Below, in pieces: positions 54,668 through 63,837 of a stretch of DNA of 64,000 bases. The position numbers were made by a program, and so were the translations under genes. The notes beneath the pieces are model-generated. The model had not been told where the DNA came from, did not search any database, and saw only the letters and a program-made list of their open reading frames with translations. This DNA is from Gaetbulibacter_A aestuarii (GTDB taxonomy: Bacteria; Bacteroidota; Bacteroidia; Flavobacteriales; Flavobacteriaceae). Where the stretch lies: the NCBI RefSeq assembly GCF_039537665.1, contig NZ_BAABAY010000002.1, forward strand, positions 1 to 64,000. The letters are read 5' to 3'. Numbering within the stretch: position 1 is the first letter of the stretch; the number at the start of each line of letters is the position of its first letter.

Positions 54668-55066
54668 ATGAATTTACAGCCGGTAATAGTTGATAATGAT
54701 GATATCCTTTGTTTTTTAATTAATAAACTTTTAAAATTAAGCGGATTCCCTTCTCCAATTTGGTTTTTGTCTGGTGGTGATGCTTTAGAGCGAATTAAAA
54801 AGGAACAAAATTCTGATACTACTTATGCCATATTTCTGGACATTAACATGCCCGAAATGAATGGTTGGCAATTTATAGAGCATTTAGAATCCATCACTTT
54901 TAAATCAAAATATTTCATTTATATCATTACCTCTTCAGTTGATGATAGAGATAAAGTGAAAGCTTACCAGTATAAAAGTGTTTACAATTATTATGTTAAG
55001 CCTTTAAAACAAAATGATTTTGAGTTACTGAAAAAAAGTCCTGAGCTGAGGCCTTTTTTCAAATAG
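54668..55066 (+). CDS. Single-domain response regulator
   Basis: This 132-residue receiver domain has Asp58 in FLDINMPEMNGWQF, ITSS and the lysine in VKPLK. The N-terminal acidic pocket reads VDNDD. It is the homolog of the minus-strand regulator at 45379, and both follow a protein with an ATPase-less DHp domain. It starts 14 bp after that protein, so the two are co-expressed. This repeated pairing suggests a dedicated His-to-Asp relay module. It has no output domain. The second copy of the ~50-bp repeat and a terminator follow about 85 bp downstream and end the arm. Confidence 0.9.
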   Translation: MNLQPVIVDNDDILCFLINKLLKLSGFPSPIWFLSGGDALERIKKEQNSDTTYAIFLDINMPEMNGWQFIEHLESITFKSKYFIYIITSSVDDRDKVKAYQYKSVYNYYVKPLKQNDFELLKKSPELRPFFK

Positions 55067-55151
55067 GAAAAATTTTCGGATAAGAAATGAATTTAAAGAT
55101 TTAGAAACGTTCTGCAATTTTTAAAATTTAAGTATGAGGTAAAAATCAAGT

Positions 55152-55201
55152 AAAAAGTTTGAACTTTTGCTGCTTAGGGTCACTAAAAAATCCTATTGTT
55201 T
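55152..55201 (+). repeat. ~50-bp repeat, copy 2 (right of the signalling cluster)
   Basis: The block order is the same as in copy 1 at 44964: AAAAAGTTTGAACTTTTGC, GGGTCAC, AAAAATCCTA and TGTTT. It differs in the middle (TGCTTA in place of CACCA) and by a few point changes. Both copies lie in direct orientation about 10.2 kb apart. Confidence 0.65.
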
Positions 55202-55222
55202 GATAAAAATAGGAATTTTTTT
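55189..55222 (+). terminator. Intrinsic terminator after the signalling arm
   Basis: TCCTATT (55191-55197) pairs with AATAGGA (55208-55214) around a 10-base loop and is followed by a seven-base T tract. It would end the five-gene plus-strand arm and may also block minus-strand transcription. Confidence 0.7.
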
Positions 55223-55273
55223 GTTTGAATTTTCAGAAACAGGTTTTAACGAACTTTCTTCAGGAGGTATAAA

Positions 55274-55903
55274 TTACTGCACTTCACTAAGGGCCTTACC
55301 AATTAAAGTTTCACCCTGCAGAATTTCGAAAGTAACATTTTTCGGGGCATCATCCTGTAGCGCTCTCACCAAGGTTTGTGCCACGTCATCTCTACTAATG
55401 TGTCCGTGTTCATTCAGTTTTAAGTCTAGTTTAATTTTTCCGGTACCTTTTTCATTGGTTAAATGACCCGGTCTAACAATAGTGTATTTTAGGCCACTTT
55501 CTTTTAAAAATTCGTCGGCCTTATGCTTTGCTTTAAGGTAGTCCTGCAGTTGATCGGCTTTTTCAGGATGCTCGGCTCCCATGGAACTTAACATAACGAA
55601 TTTTTTCACCTGAGCTTTTGAAGCTGCCTTAATCATATTTTTGGCTCCATTTTCATCTACTTCAGTAAGGCGTTCTCCACCAGATCCGGCTGCAAAAATT
55701 ACTTTATCTATAGCATGAAATGCATGATCGATATCACTTGTAATATCTCCTTTTACAACCTTAACATGGTCTTTCTTGAAGTCTTCTACATATTCGTCTT
55801 TTCGCGCCAAAGCAATGGGCGTAAAATACTGTGAGTTTTTAAGTAAGTTAATAATGCGTTTTCCAACATTGCCGTGTGCACCGGCTACTAATATATTTTC
55901 CAT
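55274..55903 (-). CDS. NAD(P)-binding oxidoreductase, NmrA/atypical SDR type
   Basis: The preferred start is ATG 55903 (209 residues); frames from 55909 or 55960 add residues without family likeness. The protein begins with the Rossmann motif VAGAHGNVGKRI, then VKGDITSDIDHAF and FAAGSGG. The later FVMLSSMGAEHPEKAD and IVRPGHLTNEKG segments are typical of atypical short-chain dehydrogenases of the YwnB/NmrA type. The YxxxK pair of classical SDRs is not evident. Members are flavin or quinone reductases or nitrogen-control sensors, so the substrate is open. It is transcribed on its own, against the signalling arm, and shows no link to the PUL. Confidence 0.85.
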   Translation of the reverse strand: MENILVAGAHGNVGKRIINLLKNSQYFTPIALARKDEYVEDFKKDHVKVVKGDITSDIDHAFHAIDKVIFAAGSGGERLTEVDENGAKNMIKAASKAQVKKFVMLSSMGAEHPEKADQLQDYLKAKHKADEFLKESGLKYTIVRPGHLTNEKGTGKIKLDLKLNEHGHISRDDVAQTLVRALQDDAPKNVTFEILQGETLIGKALSEVQ

Positions 55904-56170
55904 AATCATTTTTTTTATTTTGAAGAATTTAAAGAATAACAAAGCATGACCTTGCCTCAATAGCTATAATTACTAATTCAAAAGATTTTTGTACAATAAA
56001 TTCATATTAAATTGAAGAAATTTAATAATCAACTTCCATCCAGTTGTTTAATGTTGGCTTTTAATTTAAGCTTGACCTAAACACAACTCCTTTTTGAATC
56101 AATTGACACCACTCAATCCATTGGATTAAGGCTATCTTTGAATAACAAACTTAACTTCAAAATACCTGTA

Positions 56171-57739
56171 ATGAAACGTTTTATTTTCTTAATCTTTGGT
56201 TTGCTTCTGGTAATTTCGTCTTGTAAGCAACCCGAAAAAACACCAGAAATAACATCAGAAAAAACACAAATTAAAACTCCTTTTAAACCCAATATTATCA
56301 TAATTTATGCTGACGATCTGGGCTACGGCGACCTCAGTGCTTATGGCGGGATCGATTTAAATACACCAAATATTGATAAATTAGCGGAAGGCGGTGTCAG
56401 ATTTACTAACGGTTATGCCACTTCGGCAACCTGTACGCCTAGTCGCTACGCAATTCTTACAGGTAGATATCCCTGGCGAAACAAAAATGCTAAGATATTA
56501 CCGGGAACGGCGCCACTTTTAATCGATACCACGCAAATGACCATTCCAAAAATGTTAAAATCGAAAGGTTATGAAACAGGTATTGTTGGTAAATGGCATT
56601 TAGGTTTAGGAACGGGTCAAGTGAACTGGAATGCTCAAATTTCTCCGGGACCCAATGAAGTAGGTTTTGATTATAGTTACATTATGGCAGCCACTCAGGA
56701 TCGGGTGCCAACGGTTTTTATTAAGAATGGTCATGTGGTTAATTTGAATCCGGATGATCCTATTGAAGTAGACTATGACCATAATTTTGATCATCAGCCC
56801 ACAGGTAAAGATAATCCTGAATTATTAAAATTAAAATGGCATCATGGTCATAATAATACCATCATAAATGGGATACCGCGTATCGGATTTATGAAAGGGG
56901 GTCATACTGCCAGATGGACGGATGAAACCATGTCTGATACCTTTTTAATGCAGACTGAAGATTTTATCAAACGCGAAAAGGATAAACCATTTTTCCTTTA
57001 TTACGCTTTGCAACAACCTCATGTACCGCGTACACCGAGTCCTAGATTTGTTGGTAAATCAGGAATGGGTCCGAGAGGCGATGTTATTTTGGAAGCCGAC
57101 TGGAATGTAGGACAAATTTTGAAAACCCTTGAAGACGAAGGAATATTAGAAAATACTTTAATTATTTTTTCTAGTGATAATGGCCCTGTATTAAATGACG
57201 GTTATTATGATGATGCTGTTGAAAAACTGGGTGATCATAAACCTGGAGGTCCTTTACGGGGCGGGAAATATAGTTTGTTTGAAGCCGGAACACGTGTTCC
57301 ATTCCTGACCTATTGGAAAGGTAAAATTCAACCTAAAACATCGGATGCTTTGGTGTGTCAAATGGATTTATTAAACTCGTTAGCACATTTAGTGGGTAGT
57401 AACGACGAAGGTCCGGATAGTCAAGATTTACTGGATGTTTTTCTAGGCGAAAGTGATGAGGGTAGGAGTGAACTGGTACTTGAAGCTACTACAAGAACTG
57501 CCTTAAGAAAAGGGCAATGGGTAATGATCCCACCTTATAAAGGAAGCCCGTTAAATAAACAAGTGAATATTGAAACCGGAAATTCTGCAAATTTTCAACT
57601 TTATAATTTGAATGACGACATCGGTCAGCAGAAAAATTTAGCCGAAACCTATCCGGATACGTTAAACGTCATGCTGAAGTCCTTTGAAAAAATACGAGGT
57701 AAGAATTATTCCAATGTTGAAAAGCTGGAATTGAAATAA
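56171..57739 (+). CDS. Sulfatase (S1 family), arylsulfatase-like lipoprotein
   Basis: This 522-residue sulfatase starts at ATG 56171, where the lipoprotein signal (LLLVISSC) begins. The formylglycine motif is CTPSR from Cys88, then YAILTG. Metal-site segments are IIYADDLGYGD and SSDNGP; KWHLG completes the active site. It is the first gene of a three-gene operon with a second sulfatase (10 bp on) and a GH2 enzyme. No direct-repeat operator is found in the 200 bp upstream, so this operon appears to be outside the rhamnose regulon. The sequence resembles the galactose/GalNAc-sulfatase branch, in keeping with the neighbouring GH2, but this is only suggestive. Confidence 0.92.
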   Translation: MKRFIFLIFGLLLVISSCKQPEKTPEITSEKTQIKTPFKPNIIIIYADDLGYGDLSAYGGIDLNTPNIDKLAEGGVRFTNGYATSATCTPSRYAILTGRYPWRNKNAKILPGTAPLLIDTTQMTIPKMLKSKGYETGIVGKWHLGLGTGQVNWNAQISPGPNEVGFDYSYIMAATQDRVPTVFIKNGHVVNLNPDDPIEVDYDHNFDHQPTGKDNPELLKLKWHHGHNNTIINGIPRIGFMKGGHTARWTDETMSDTFLMQTEDFIKREKDKPFFLYYALQQPHVPRTPSPRFVGKSGMGPRGDVILEADWNVGQILKTLEDEGILENTLIIFSSDNGPVLNDGYYDDAVEKLGDHKPGGPLRGGKYSLFEAGTRVPFLTYWKGKIQPKTSDALVCQMDLLNSLAHLVGSNDEGPDSQDLLDVFLGESDEGRSELVLEATTRTALRKGQWVMIPPYKGSPLNKQVNIETGNSANFQLYNLNDDIGQQKNLAETYPDTLNVMLKSFEKIRGKNYSNVEKLELK

Positions 57740-57749
57740 AAGTAAGATT

Positions 57750-59375
57750 ATGAATCTCTTCGCGATGAAGTCATTAATTAATAATACTCGAGTTGGATTA
57801 AGTGTGATCGTACTACTTTTTCTGTGGAGTTGTAAAAATGACAACAAAAGCCTTTCCACTGGCAGCACTTCAAAACCCAATGTGCTCTTTATTTTAGTGG
57901 ACGATCTTGGTGTAAATGATTTGGGTTGCACGGGAAGCACCTATTACGATACCCCAAATATTGATGCTCTGGCTGCAAAAAGTTTCCAATTTACTCAAGG
58001 GTATGCCGGAAGTCGTGTTTGTAGTCCTTCACGAGCAACGATTATGACCGGGCAATTTACTGCACGTCATGGGATTACAGATTGGATCGGTGAAAAATCC
58101 GGAACAGACTGGCGTAGTTTGAAACGCTATGACAAATTATTACCTGCAGATTATGTTCATGATTTACCAGTAGAAGATACCACGATCGCAGAAGCCTTCA
58201 AGGCTAATGGATACACTACATTTTTTGCCGGAAAGTGGCATCTTGGTGGAGAGGGACATTACCCTGAAAACAATGGTTTTGATATTAACAAAGGAGGTTG
58301 GAGTGCCGGAAGTCCGAAGGGTGGTTATTTTTCACCGTATCAAAATCCAAGTTTGAAGGACTCGGTCCCGGGCGAAAATTTATCCATTCGACTGGCACAT
58401 GAAACTGCAAATTTTTTAAAGACATATAAGGATAAACCCTTTTTCGCCTATTTGTCATTTTATGCTGTTCACGGTCCGATTCAAACTACAGAATCTAAAT
58501 GGGCAAAATATCGATCAAAAGCCAAGGCTCAAGAAATTAAAGATCATGGTTTTGAAATGGAGCGAAAACTACCAATTAGGGTAACGCAGGATAACCCAAT
58601 TTATGGTGGATTAGTTGAAACTATGGACGATGCAGTGGGGATCGTTTTAAACCAATTGAAAGCCTTGGGTCTGGATAAAAATACCATTGTAGTGTTTACG
58701 TCAGACAATGGTGGGGTAGCTTCCGGAGATTCCTTTTCTACTTCAAATTTACCACTTCGTGGAGGAAAAGGATACCAATGGGAAGGCGGTACCAGAGAAC
58801 CCTATTTTATTTACATTCCCGGCGAAGATCTAAAGAACAAATCCAGTGATTATCCGGTTACAGGCGCTGATTTTTTTCCAACATTATTGGATTACGCTAA
58901 TATTAATCTTATGCCTGATCAACATAAAGATGGGATAAGCTTAAAACCTATTATTGAACAAGGAATTGTTCCTGATCCACGACCTTTGTTCTGGCATTAT
59001 CCCCACTACGGCAACCAGGGAGGTGATCCTTCTTCCGTAATGCGGGAAGGGCAGTGGAAACTTATTCATTATTATGAAGATGATAGTGATGAATTATATG
59101 ATCTAGAGTTAGATCCGGAAGAGCAACAAAATATTTCGGATAATTTTCCTGAAGTTACCAAAACCATGCATGATAAACTCATGGATTGGCTTCAATCCGT
59201 TAACGCAAAATTCCCTGAAAAAGACCCTGAATTCGATAGTATAAAACGTGCCAGGCGGGATGAAAATATTCTTGAAAAAATGTTGCCTAAACTAGAGAAG
59301 GAACGATTGGAAATGCTTTCAAAAGATTTCCAACCCAATAAGGACTGGTGGGGAAGTAAATTAACTAATGATTAA
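57750..59375 (+). CDS. Sulfatase (S1 family), lipoprotein
   Basis: This 541-residue sulfatase has a lipoprotein signal ending FLWSC, in which case either the ATG at 57750 or that at 57765 could be used. The formylglycine motif CSPSR begins at Cys91 and is followed by ATIMTG. Metal-site segments are ILVDDLGVND and FTSDNGG, and KWHLGG completes the site. Its stop codon overlaps the start of the GH2 gene by 8 bp, so the genes are translationally linked. The last 40 residues are lysine-, glutamate- and aspartate-rich. Together with the preceding sulfatase and the GH2 enzyme it forms a small desulfation/hydrolysis module for another sulfated glycan. Confidence 0.92.
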   Translation: MNLFAMKSLINNTRVGLSVIVLLFLWSCKNDNKSLSTGSTSKPNVLFILVDDLGVNDLGCTGSTYYDTPNIDALAAKSFQFTQGYAGSRVCSPSRATIMTGQFTARHGITDWIGEKSGTDWRSLKRYDKLLPADYVHDLPVEDTTIAEAFKANGYTTFFAGKWHLGGEGHYPENNGFDINKGGWSAGSPKGGYFSPYQNPSLKDSVPGENLSIRLAHETANFLKTYKDKPFFAYLSFYAVHGPIQTTESKWAKYRSKAKAQEIKDHGFEMERKLPIRVTQDNPIYGGLVETMDDAVGIVLNQLKALGLDKNTIVVFTSDNGGVASGDSFSTSNLPLRGGKGYQWEGGTREPYFIYIPGEDLKNKSSDYPVTGADFFPTLLDYANINLMPDQHKDGISLKPIIEQGIVPDPRPLFWHYPHYGNQGGDPSSVMREGQWKLIHYYEDDSDELYDLELDPEEQQNISDNFPEVTKTMHDKLMDWLQSVNAKFPEKDPEFDSIKRARRDENILEKMLPKLEKERLEMLSKDFQPNKDWWGSKLTND

Positions 59376-61878
59376 ATTCCTATTTTGCAGTATGTTTTCA
59401 ACCACCCCTTTAAAATACTTAGCGATTTTTTTACTGGCCTTTTTTATTTTTAGTTGTGATTCTACGGAACCACAAAAACGGGAACGCATTTCCTTTAATA
59501 ATCATTGGTTATTTGAAAAAACACAAGATACTTTGGCTTATCAAATGGATTATGATGATTCCAACTGGCGCCGGCTTTCTGTGCCTCATGATTGGGCGAT
59601 AGAAGGGCCTTTTAAACCGGAGTATAATTCAAGAACCGGTGGTTTGCCTGTATTCGGAATGGCATGGTATCGAAAGTATTTTACCATAGATCCATCAAAA
59701 AAAGGCAGTATAATTACTTTGGAATTTGATGGTATAATGTCGAATGCAACCATTTATGTGAATGGAAAAAAAGTGTATCATCGGCATAATGGATATATCG
59801 GGTTTGAGATAGATATTACGCCATTTATCAACTTCAATAAAAAAAATTGTATTGCCGTTCTTGTAGATCCAAAACCACTTTCGGCCCGTTGGTATTCGGG
59901 AGCCGGAATTTACAGGAATGTGTGGATGGAAATTAAAAATCCCATTCATATTGCCCATTGGGGAAGTAGAATTTCAACTCCCATAGTAACTGAGGACATG
60001 GCCAAAGTTGAGGTGAAAACGAAACTCTCGAATAAAGATTTAAATAAGGGGCCTTACAAATTAAAAACGACGTTGTATGATAATAACAATAAACAAGTCG
60101 CGGAGGACATAATTAAGTTGGGAATTGATGAACCAGTAGTTGAGGTGTCACAAACCATGGAAATTGAAAATCCTAAATTATGGCATTTTGAAAGGCCAAA
60201 TTTGTATAAAGCGGTTTCAATACTTTATAAAAACGATAATGCCATTGATAATACCGAGGTCACTTTTGGGGTTAGAACCATTAAGTATACGAGAGAAGGC
60301 TTTTTTCTAAATGGGAAAAAAGAAAAAATACATGGGGTTTGTCTTCATAATGATCTGGGACCCTTGGGAGCTGCGGTAAACTATAGAGCTACGGAACGCC
60401 AACTTCAAATTATGAAAAAAATGGGAGTGAATGCCATACGAACCTCCCATAACCCGACATCTCCGGAGCAATTGGAACTTTGCGATAAACTAGGTTTGTT
60501 GGTTCAGGGTGAAGCTTTTGATGTTTGGAAATTACCTAAAACTAAAAATGACTACCACACGGACTGGGATGCCTGGCATCGTCAGGATTTGAAGGATATG
60601 ATTCGAAGAGATTATAACCATCCTTCAATTATCATGTGGAGTATAGGCAACGAAATTAAGGAACAAAAGGAGCCATATGGTGCAGATATAGCGAAAGAAT
60701 TGGTTGCTATTTGTCATGATGAAGATCCCACAAGACCTACCACTGCCGGTTTTAATCAGCTTAGTGCCGCCATAAAGAACGGTTTGGCAGCAGCTGTAGA
60801 TCTGGTAGGAGCCAATTACAAGCCAACGCAATATTCCGGTGTTATGAAGCAACATCCTACTTGGATTGTTTACGGTTCTGAAACGGCGTCGGCGGTATCA
60901 TCCAGAGGTGTTTATCAATTACCACTTCAGAAATATGATAAAGACCCGTCGCTTCAGGTAAACAGTTACGATATTATTGCGCCACCCTGGGCTTATCCGC
61001 CCGATATAGAATTTCATTTTCAAGATGCTTTACCCCAAGTAATCGGTAATTTTATGTGGACAGGTTTTGATTATTTAGGTGAACCTACGCCTTACGGCGG
61101 AAAAGATAATGAAACTACCGGAAGTTGGAATACTGATTGGCCTGCGCGTAGTTCTTATTTTGGAGCCGTTGATCTGTCGGGTTTTCCGAAGGACCGATTT
61201 TATCTGTACCAAAGTCAGTGGACCACAGAACCCATGGTACATTTATTGCCACACTGGAATTGGGAAAATTCAGGAATAAAAACAGTCCCGGTGTATTGTT
61301 ATACCAATGCCGACAGTGCCGAGTTATTTCTGAATGGTAAGTCATTAGGAAAAAAAGTAAAAGGGGTAGATACAACAAGAATTCCGGTGTCTTTCCATGC
61401 CTGGGGAAATCGACCGAAATATTTTGATTCACCCTATCGTTTGAGCTGGAATGTGCCTTATACTCCGGGAGAATTAAAAGTTGTGGCCTATAGGAATGAT
61501 TCTATTGTAGCTACTGAAAGTGTTAGAACGGCCAAAGCTCGGAATAAAATAAGATTAATTCCAGACCGAAATGTGATCAAGGCCGATGGACAGGACCTTT
61601 CATTTATTACAGTTAAAATTGAAGATAAGGATTCTAATTTTTGTCCCCTGGCAGATAACAAAGTTACCTTTAAAGTAACCGGGCCTGGAACAATTGAGGC
61701 TGTTGGAAACGGAAATGCGACTTCTACAGAACCTTTCCAGGCCAATTACAGAAAAGCCTTTAATGGGTTGTGTTTACTGGTTGTCAAGAGTAAAAAAGAT
61801 TTCCCGGGCGATATTACAATAGAAGCCATGTCTGAAGGTTTGGTTTCAAGTACAATTCAAATTAAAACCAAGAGTTAA
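59368..61878 (+). CDS. GH2 family beta-glycosidase (beta-galactosidase-like), lipoprotein
   Basis: This 836-residue enzyme has a lipoprotein signal ending FIFSC; the ATG at 59392 gives a shorter, more usual signal. The GH2 domains are in order: sugar-binding jelly roll (SVPHDWAIEGPF), immunoglobulin-like domain, TIM barrel, and C-terminal beta-sandwich domains (DUF4982-like). The acid/base is Glu429 in SIGNE and the nucleophile is probably Glu505 in YGSET. The sequence is closest in style to Bacteroidetes GH2 beta-galactosidases, but related enzymes also act on other beta-linked sugars. It is co-transcribed with two sulfatases, so a desulfated oligosaccharide is the expected substrate. It converges with the next gene with a 4-bp overlap. 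Confidence 0.92.
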   Translation: MIKFLFCSMFSTTPLKYLAIFLLAFFIFSCDSTEPQKRERISFNNHWLFEKTQDTLAYQMDYDDSNWRRLSVPHDWAIEGPFKPEYNSRTGGLPVFGMAWYRKYFTIDPSKKGSIITLEFDGIMSNATIYVNGKKVYHRHNGYIGFEIDITPFINFNKKNCIAVLVDPKPLSARWYSGAGIYRNVWMEIKNPIHIAHWGSRISTPIVTEDMAKVEVKTKLSNKDLNKGPYKLKTTLYDNNNKQVAEDIIKLGIDEPVVEVSQTMEIENPKLWHFERPNLYKAVSILYKNDNAIDNTEVTFGVRTIKYTREGFFLNGKKEKIHGVCLHNDLGPLGAAVNYRATERQLQIMKKMGVNAIRTSHNPTSPEQLELCDKLGLLVQGEAFDVWKLPKTKNDYHTDWDAWHRQDLKDMIRRDYNHPSIIMWSIGNEIKEQKEPYGADIAKELVAICHDEDPTRPTTAGFNQLSAAIKNGLAAAVDLVGANYKPTQYSGVMKQHPTWIVYGSETASAVSSRGVYQLPLQKYDKDPSLQVNSYDIIAPPWAYPPDIEFHFQDALPQVIGNFMWTGFDYLGEPTPYGGKDNETTGSWNTDWPARSSYFGAVDLSGFPKDRFYLYQSQWTTEPMVHLLPHWNWENSGIKTVPVYCYTNADSAELFLNGKSLGKKVKGVDTTRIPVSFHAWGNRPKYFDSPYRLSWNVPYTPGELKVVAYRNDSIVATESVRTAKARNKIRLIPDRNVIKADGQDLSFITVKIEDKDSNFCPLADNKVTFKVTGPGTIEAVGNGNATSTEPFQANYRKAFNGLCLLVVKSKKDFPGDITIEAMSEGLVSSTIQIKTKS

Positions 61879-62357
61879 TGAGGTCTTTTTGTTCTCAATG
61901 AAAATATCTTTCGCTGAAAAATTAGGTAGATTATTGAGCGAAACAAAAAATAGATGCCTAAAACGATTAAAAAAGCAGTTGGTTTAAAACTGAAATGAAG
62001 CTCAGAATGCTTCCAAAAAAGGGTGTTGAACAAAGGTCCTAAAACTAGGATATAAGTTGAAAGCCAAATTCCTAAAGCAATAACTTCGAAAAATAACCAA
62101 TCTTTCTTGAAGATGCGTGCCAACAGCTTATTTAAAGAAAACATGATTATTATAAGGGAAGAAATTGCGGCTATGCAAAATAATGCCCAGTCCACAGGAT
62201 ACATTTCAAATTGGGATTCCGGACGGCTAATATGGTCGTAATAATCGTAACAGGAGTAAAGAATAACGATCAGGAAAAAGTAAAAAATGGGGTTTGAAAT
62301 TAGAGTTTTCTTGGTTGCCAAGGTGTTTTCAGATTGGTAGTTAAACAAAAAAGCCAA
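61875..62357 (-). CDS. Small integral membrane protein of unknown function
   Basis: This 160-residue protein has four hydrophobic segments (around residues 25-41, 58-78, 90-115 and 124-148), so it is probably an integral membrane protein. The frame starts with TTG, since no ATG exists near the N-terminus; the true start is uncertain. It ends in lysine and arginine residues. No family is recognised. Its 3' end overlaps the GH2 gene by 4 bp in convergent orientation. It is AT-rich like its neighbours and shows no sign of transfer. No function can be inferred from context. Confidence 0.6.
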   Translation of the reverse strand: MAFLFNYQSENTLATKKTLISNPIFYFFLIVILYSCYDYYDHISRPESQFEMYPVDWALFCIAAISSLIIIMFSLNKLLARIFKKDWLFFEVIALGIWLSTYILVLGPLFNTLFWKHSELHFSFKPTAFLIVLGIYFLFRSIIYLIFQRKIFSLRTKRPH

Positions 62358-62486
62358 TGGTTTAAAGACGGACTTTTGAACTTTATTTTGTATCCATATA
62401 TAAAGTGGTTTGTATCAACTTATTAAAAAAGTTACAAATTTTATTCTATATTGCTTCTTAATAAATGTTTAATAGCCACCAAATCC

Positions 62487-63332
62487 ATGTTATTTCTTCT
62501 CTTAGATCAAAACTTAGAATCAGGTATTATCTCAGGAATAATCTTTCTTGCCTGTATCGGTGTGATGACCTTTTTCGCTTTTAGATTGGTAGAGCGTATC
62601 TATTCGTTAATCTATAAAAGACCGATTTTTGTTCACTGGTATTTCAAATTACGAACTATTAATCCCGATCAAAAACAAATATTACAAGAACAATTTTTGT
62701 TTTACAACAAGCTATCACAAAGGAAGAAGCGCTTTTTTGAACACCGGGTGGCAACCTTCATTAAAAACAAAAAGTTCCTAGGAAGAGATGGTATCGCAGT
62801 TGATGGCGATGTTGAAGTATTAATTGCTGCCACTGCTGTAATGCTCACCTTTGGATTTCGTGATTATCTGATCGGGGCTGTTTCGACAATCATAATTTAT
62901 CCGGAAAAGTTTTTTTCTCAGATCAAGCAAGAATATCACAAAGGAGAATTTAACCCTTTGTTAAGTGCTCTGGTATTATCTTGGAAAGATTTTAAAGAAG
63001 GTTACGCCATTGAAAATGATAATTTAAATCTAGGGATTCACGAATTCGCACATGCTATTCATTTTAATAGTAAAACGGAATCAGATATTAGCTCCGTAAT
63101 ATTCAGGGAATCTATCAATGAATTATTGCACTTGCTTTCAAATGATAAAAAACTGAGGGACGATCTTGTAAACTCGCATTATTTAAGAAGTTACGCCTAT
63201 ACTAATCCATTTGAATTCTTAGCAGTAATCATTGAAAATTTTATTGAAACGCCTCATCTTTTCAAAGATCAATTTCCGCAGATTTACGGTAAAGTGAAGC
63301 AGATGCTAAATTTCAACGTAAGAGGATATTAA
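62487..63332 (+). CDS. MtfA-like zinc metallopeptidase
   Basis: This 281-residue protein is taken from ATG 62487 rather than an upstream TTG at 62451. A single N-terminal hydrophobic segment (about residues 8-30) anchors it, unlike the soluble E. coli MtfA. The zinc motif HEFAH is at residues 185-189, and the third ligand is likely the glutamate in ENFIETP near 258. The order RxxxVATFIKNKKF, IAATAVMLTFG, IYPE, HEFAH, NPFEFLAVI matches the MtfA/M90 family of peptidases. In E. coli MtfA responds to Mlc and affects PtsG. The role in Bacteroidetes is unknown. It is not part of the sulfatase operon. Confidence 0.87.
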   Translation: MLFLLLDQNLESGIISGIIFLACIGVMTFFAFRLVERIYSLIYKRPIFVHWYFKLRTINPDQKQILQEQFLFYNKLSQRKKRFFEHRVATFIKNKKFLGRDGIAVDGDVEVLIAATAVMLTFGFRDYLIGAVSTIIIYPEKFFSQIKQEYHKGEFNPLLSALVLSWKDFKEGYAIENDNLNLGIHEFAHAIHFNSKTESDISSVIFRESINELLHLLSNDKKLRDDLVNSHYLRSYAYTNPFEFLAVIIENFIETPHLFKDQFPQIYGKVKQMLNFNVRGY

Positions 63333-63340
63333 ACTGGGAC

Positions 63341-63358
63341 TCATGACATTTGTCATGA
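63341..63358. promoter_or_regulatory. Perfect 8-bp inverted repeat upstream of the CBS gene
   Basis: TCATGACA and TGTCATGA flank a TT centre with no mismatch. It lies 53 bp before the CBS protein start. It could be the site of a Crp/Fnr-type dimeric regulator (the TGAC-N4-GTCA core resembles Dnr/Nnr-like sites) or a simple hairpin. No regulator is encoded nearby. Confidence 0.5.
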
Positions 63359-63411
63359 AATGGCTTTGTTTTATATGGTAATTTTAACTTGTATATTTAA
63401 AGTAAACCACC

Positions 63412-63837
63412 ATGATACGCAAAGCACCGGTTTCATTAATAATGACAGAGCCTGTTATTACTTTGAAAAAAACTGATAGTTTAAAAAAGGCAGAATCTTT
63501 ATTTAAAAAGCATCATATTCGGCACATTCCTATTGTTTCTTCCGGGGCTGTAATTGGGATGCTGAGTTACACGGATATGCTACGGTTAAGTTTTGTGAAT
63601 ATCTTTAATGAAAATGAGGAGGAAGACGATCCTGATGTTTCCGTTTATAATATGCTAACGATCCAACAGGTTATGACACAGAATATTGTAACTGTTACAA
63701 CATCAAACTCCATCAAAGAAGTGGCTGAAATATTAGCGTCAAGAGAATTTCACGCTTTACCGGTAGTGAAATACAATAAATTAGTAGGGATCGTTACAAC
63801 AACAGACCTTATAAAATATTTAATTAACCAGTTTTAG
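63412..63837 (+). CDS. Two-CBS-domain protein
   Basis: This 141-residue protein consists of two CBS domains (about 1-60 and 78-141), with the typical MTEPVITL and MTQNIVTV starts and the VGMLSYTDML- and VGIVTTTDLI-type ends. CBS pairs bind adenosine nucleotides and sense energy state. It has no membrane segment or further domain. It is preceded by a perfect inverted repeat that may be its operator. Its stop codon overlaps the 3' end of the minus-strand rpe gene. It is not connected with the sulfatase genes. The family is often induced in low-oxygen or stress conditions, but that is not shown here. Confidence 0.9.
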   Translation: MIRKAPVSLIMTEPVITLKKTDSLKKAESLFKKHHIRHIPIVSSGAVIGMLSYTDMLRLSFVNIFNENEEEDDPDVSVYNMLTIQQVMTQNIVTVTTSNSIKEVAEILASREFHALPVVKYNKLVGIVTTTDLIKYLINQF

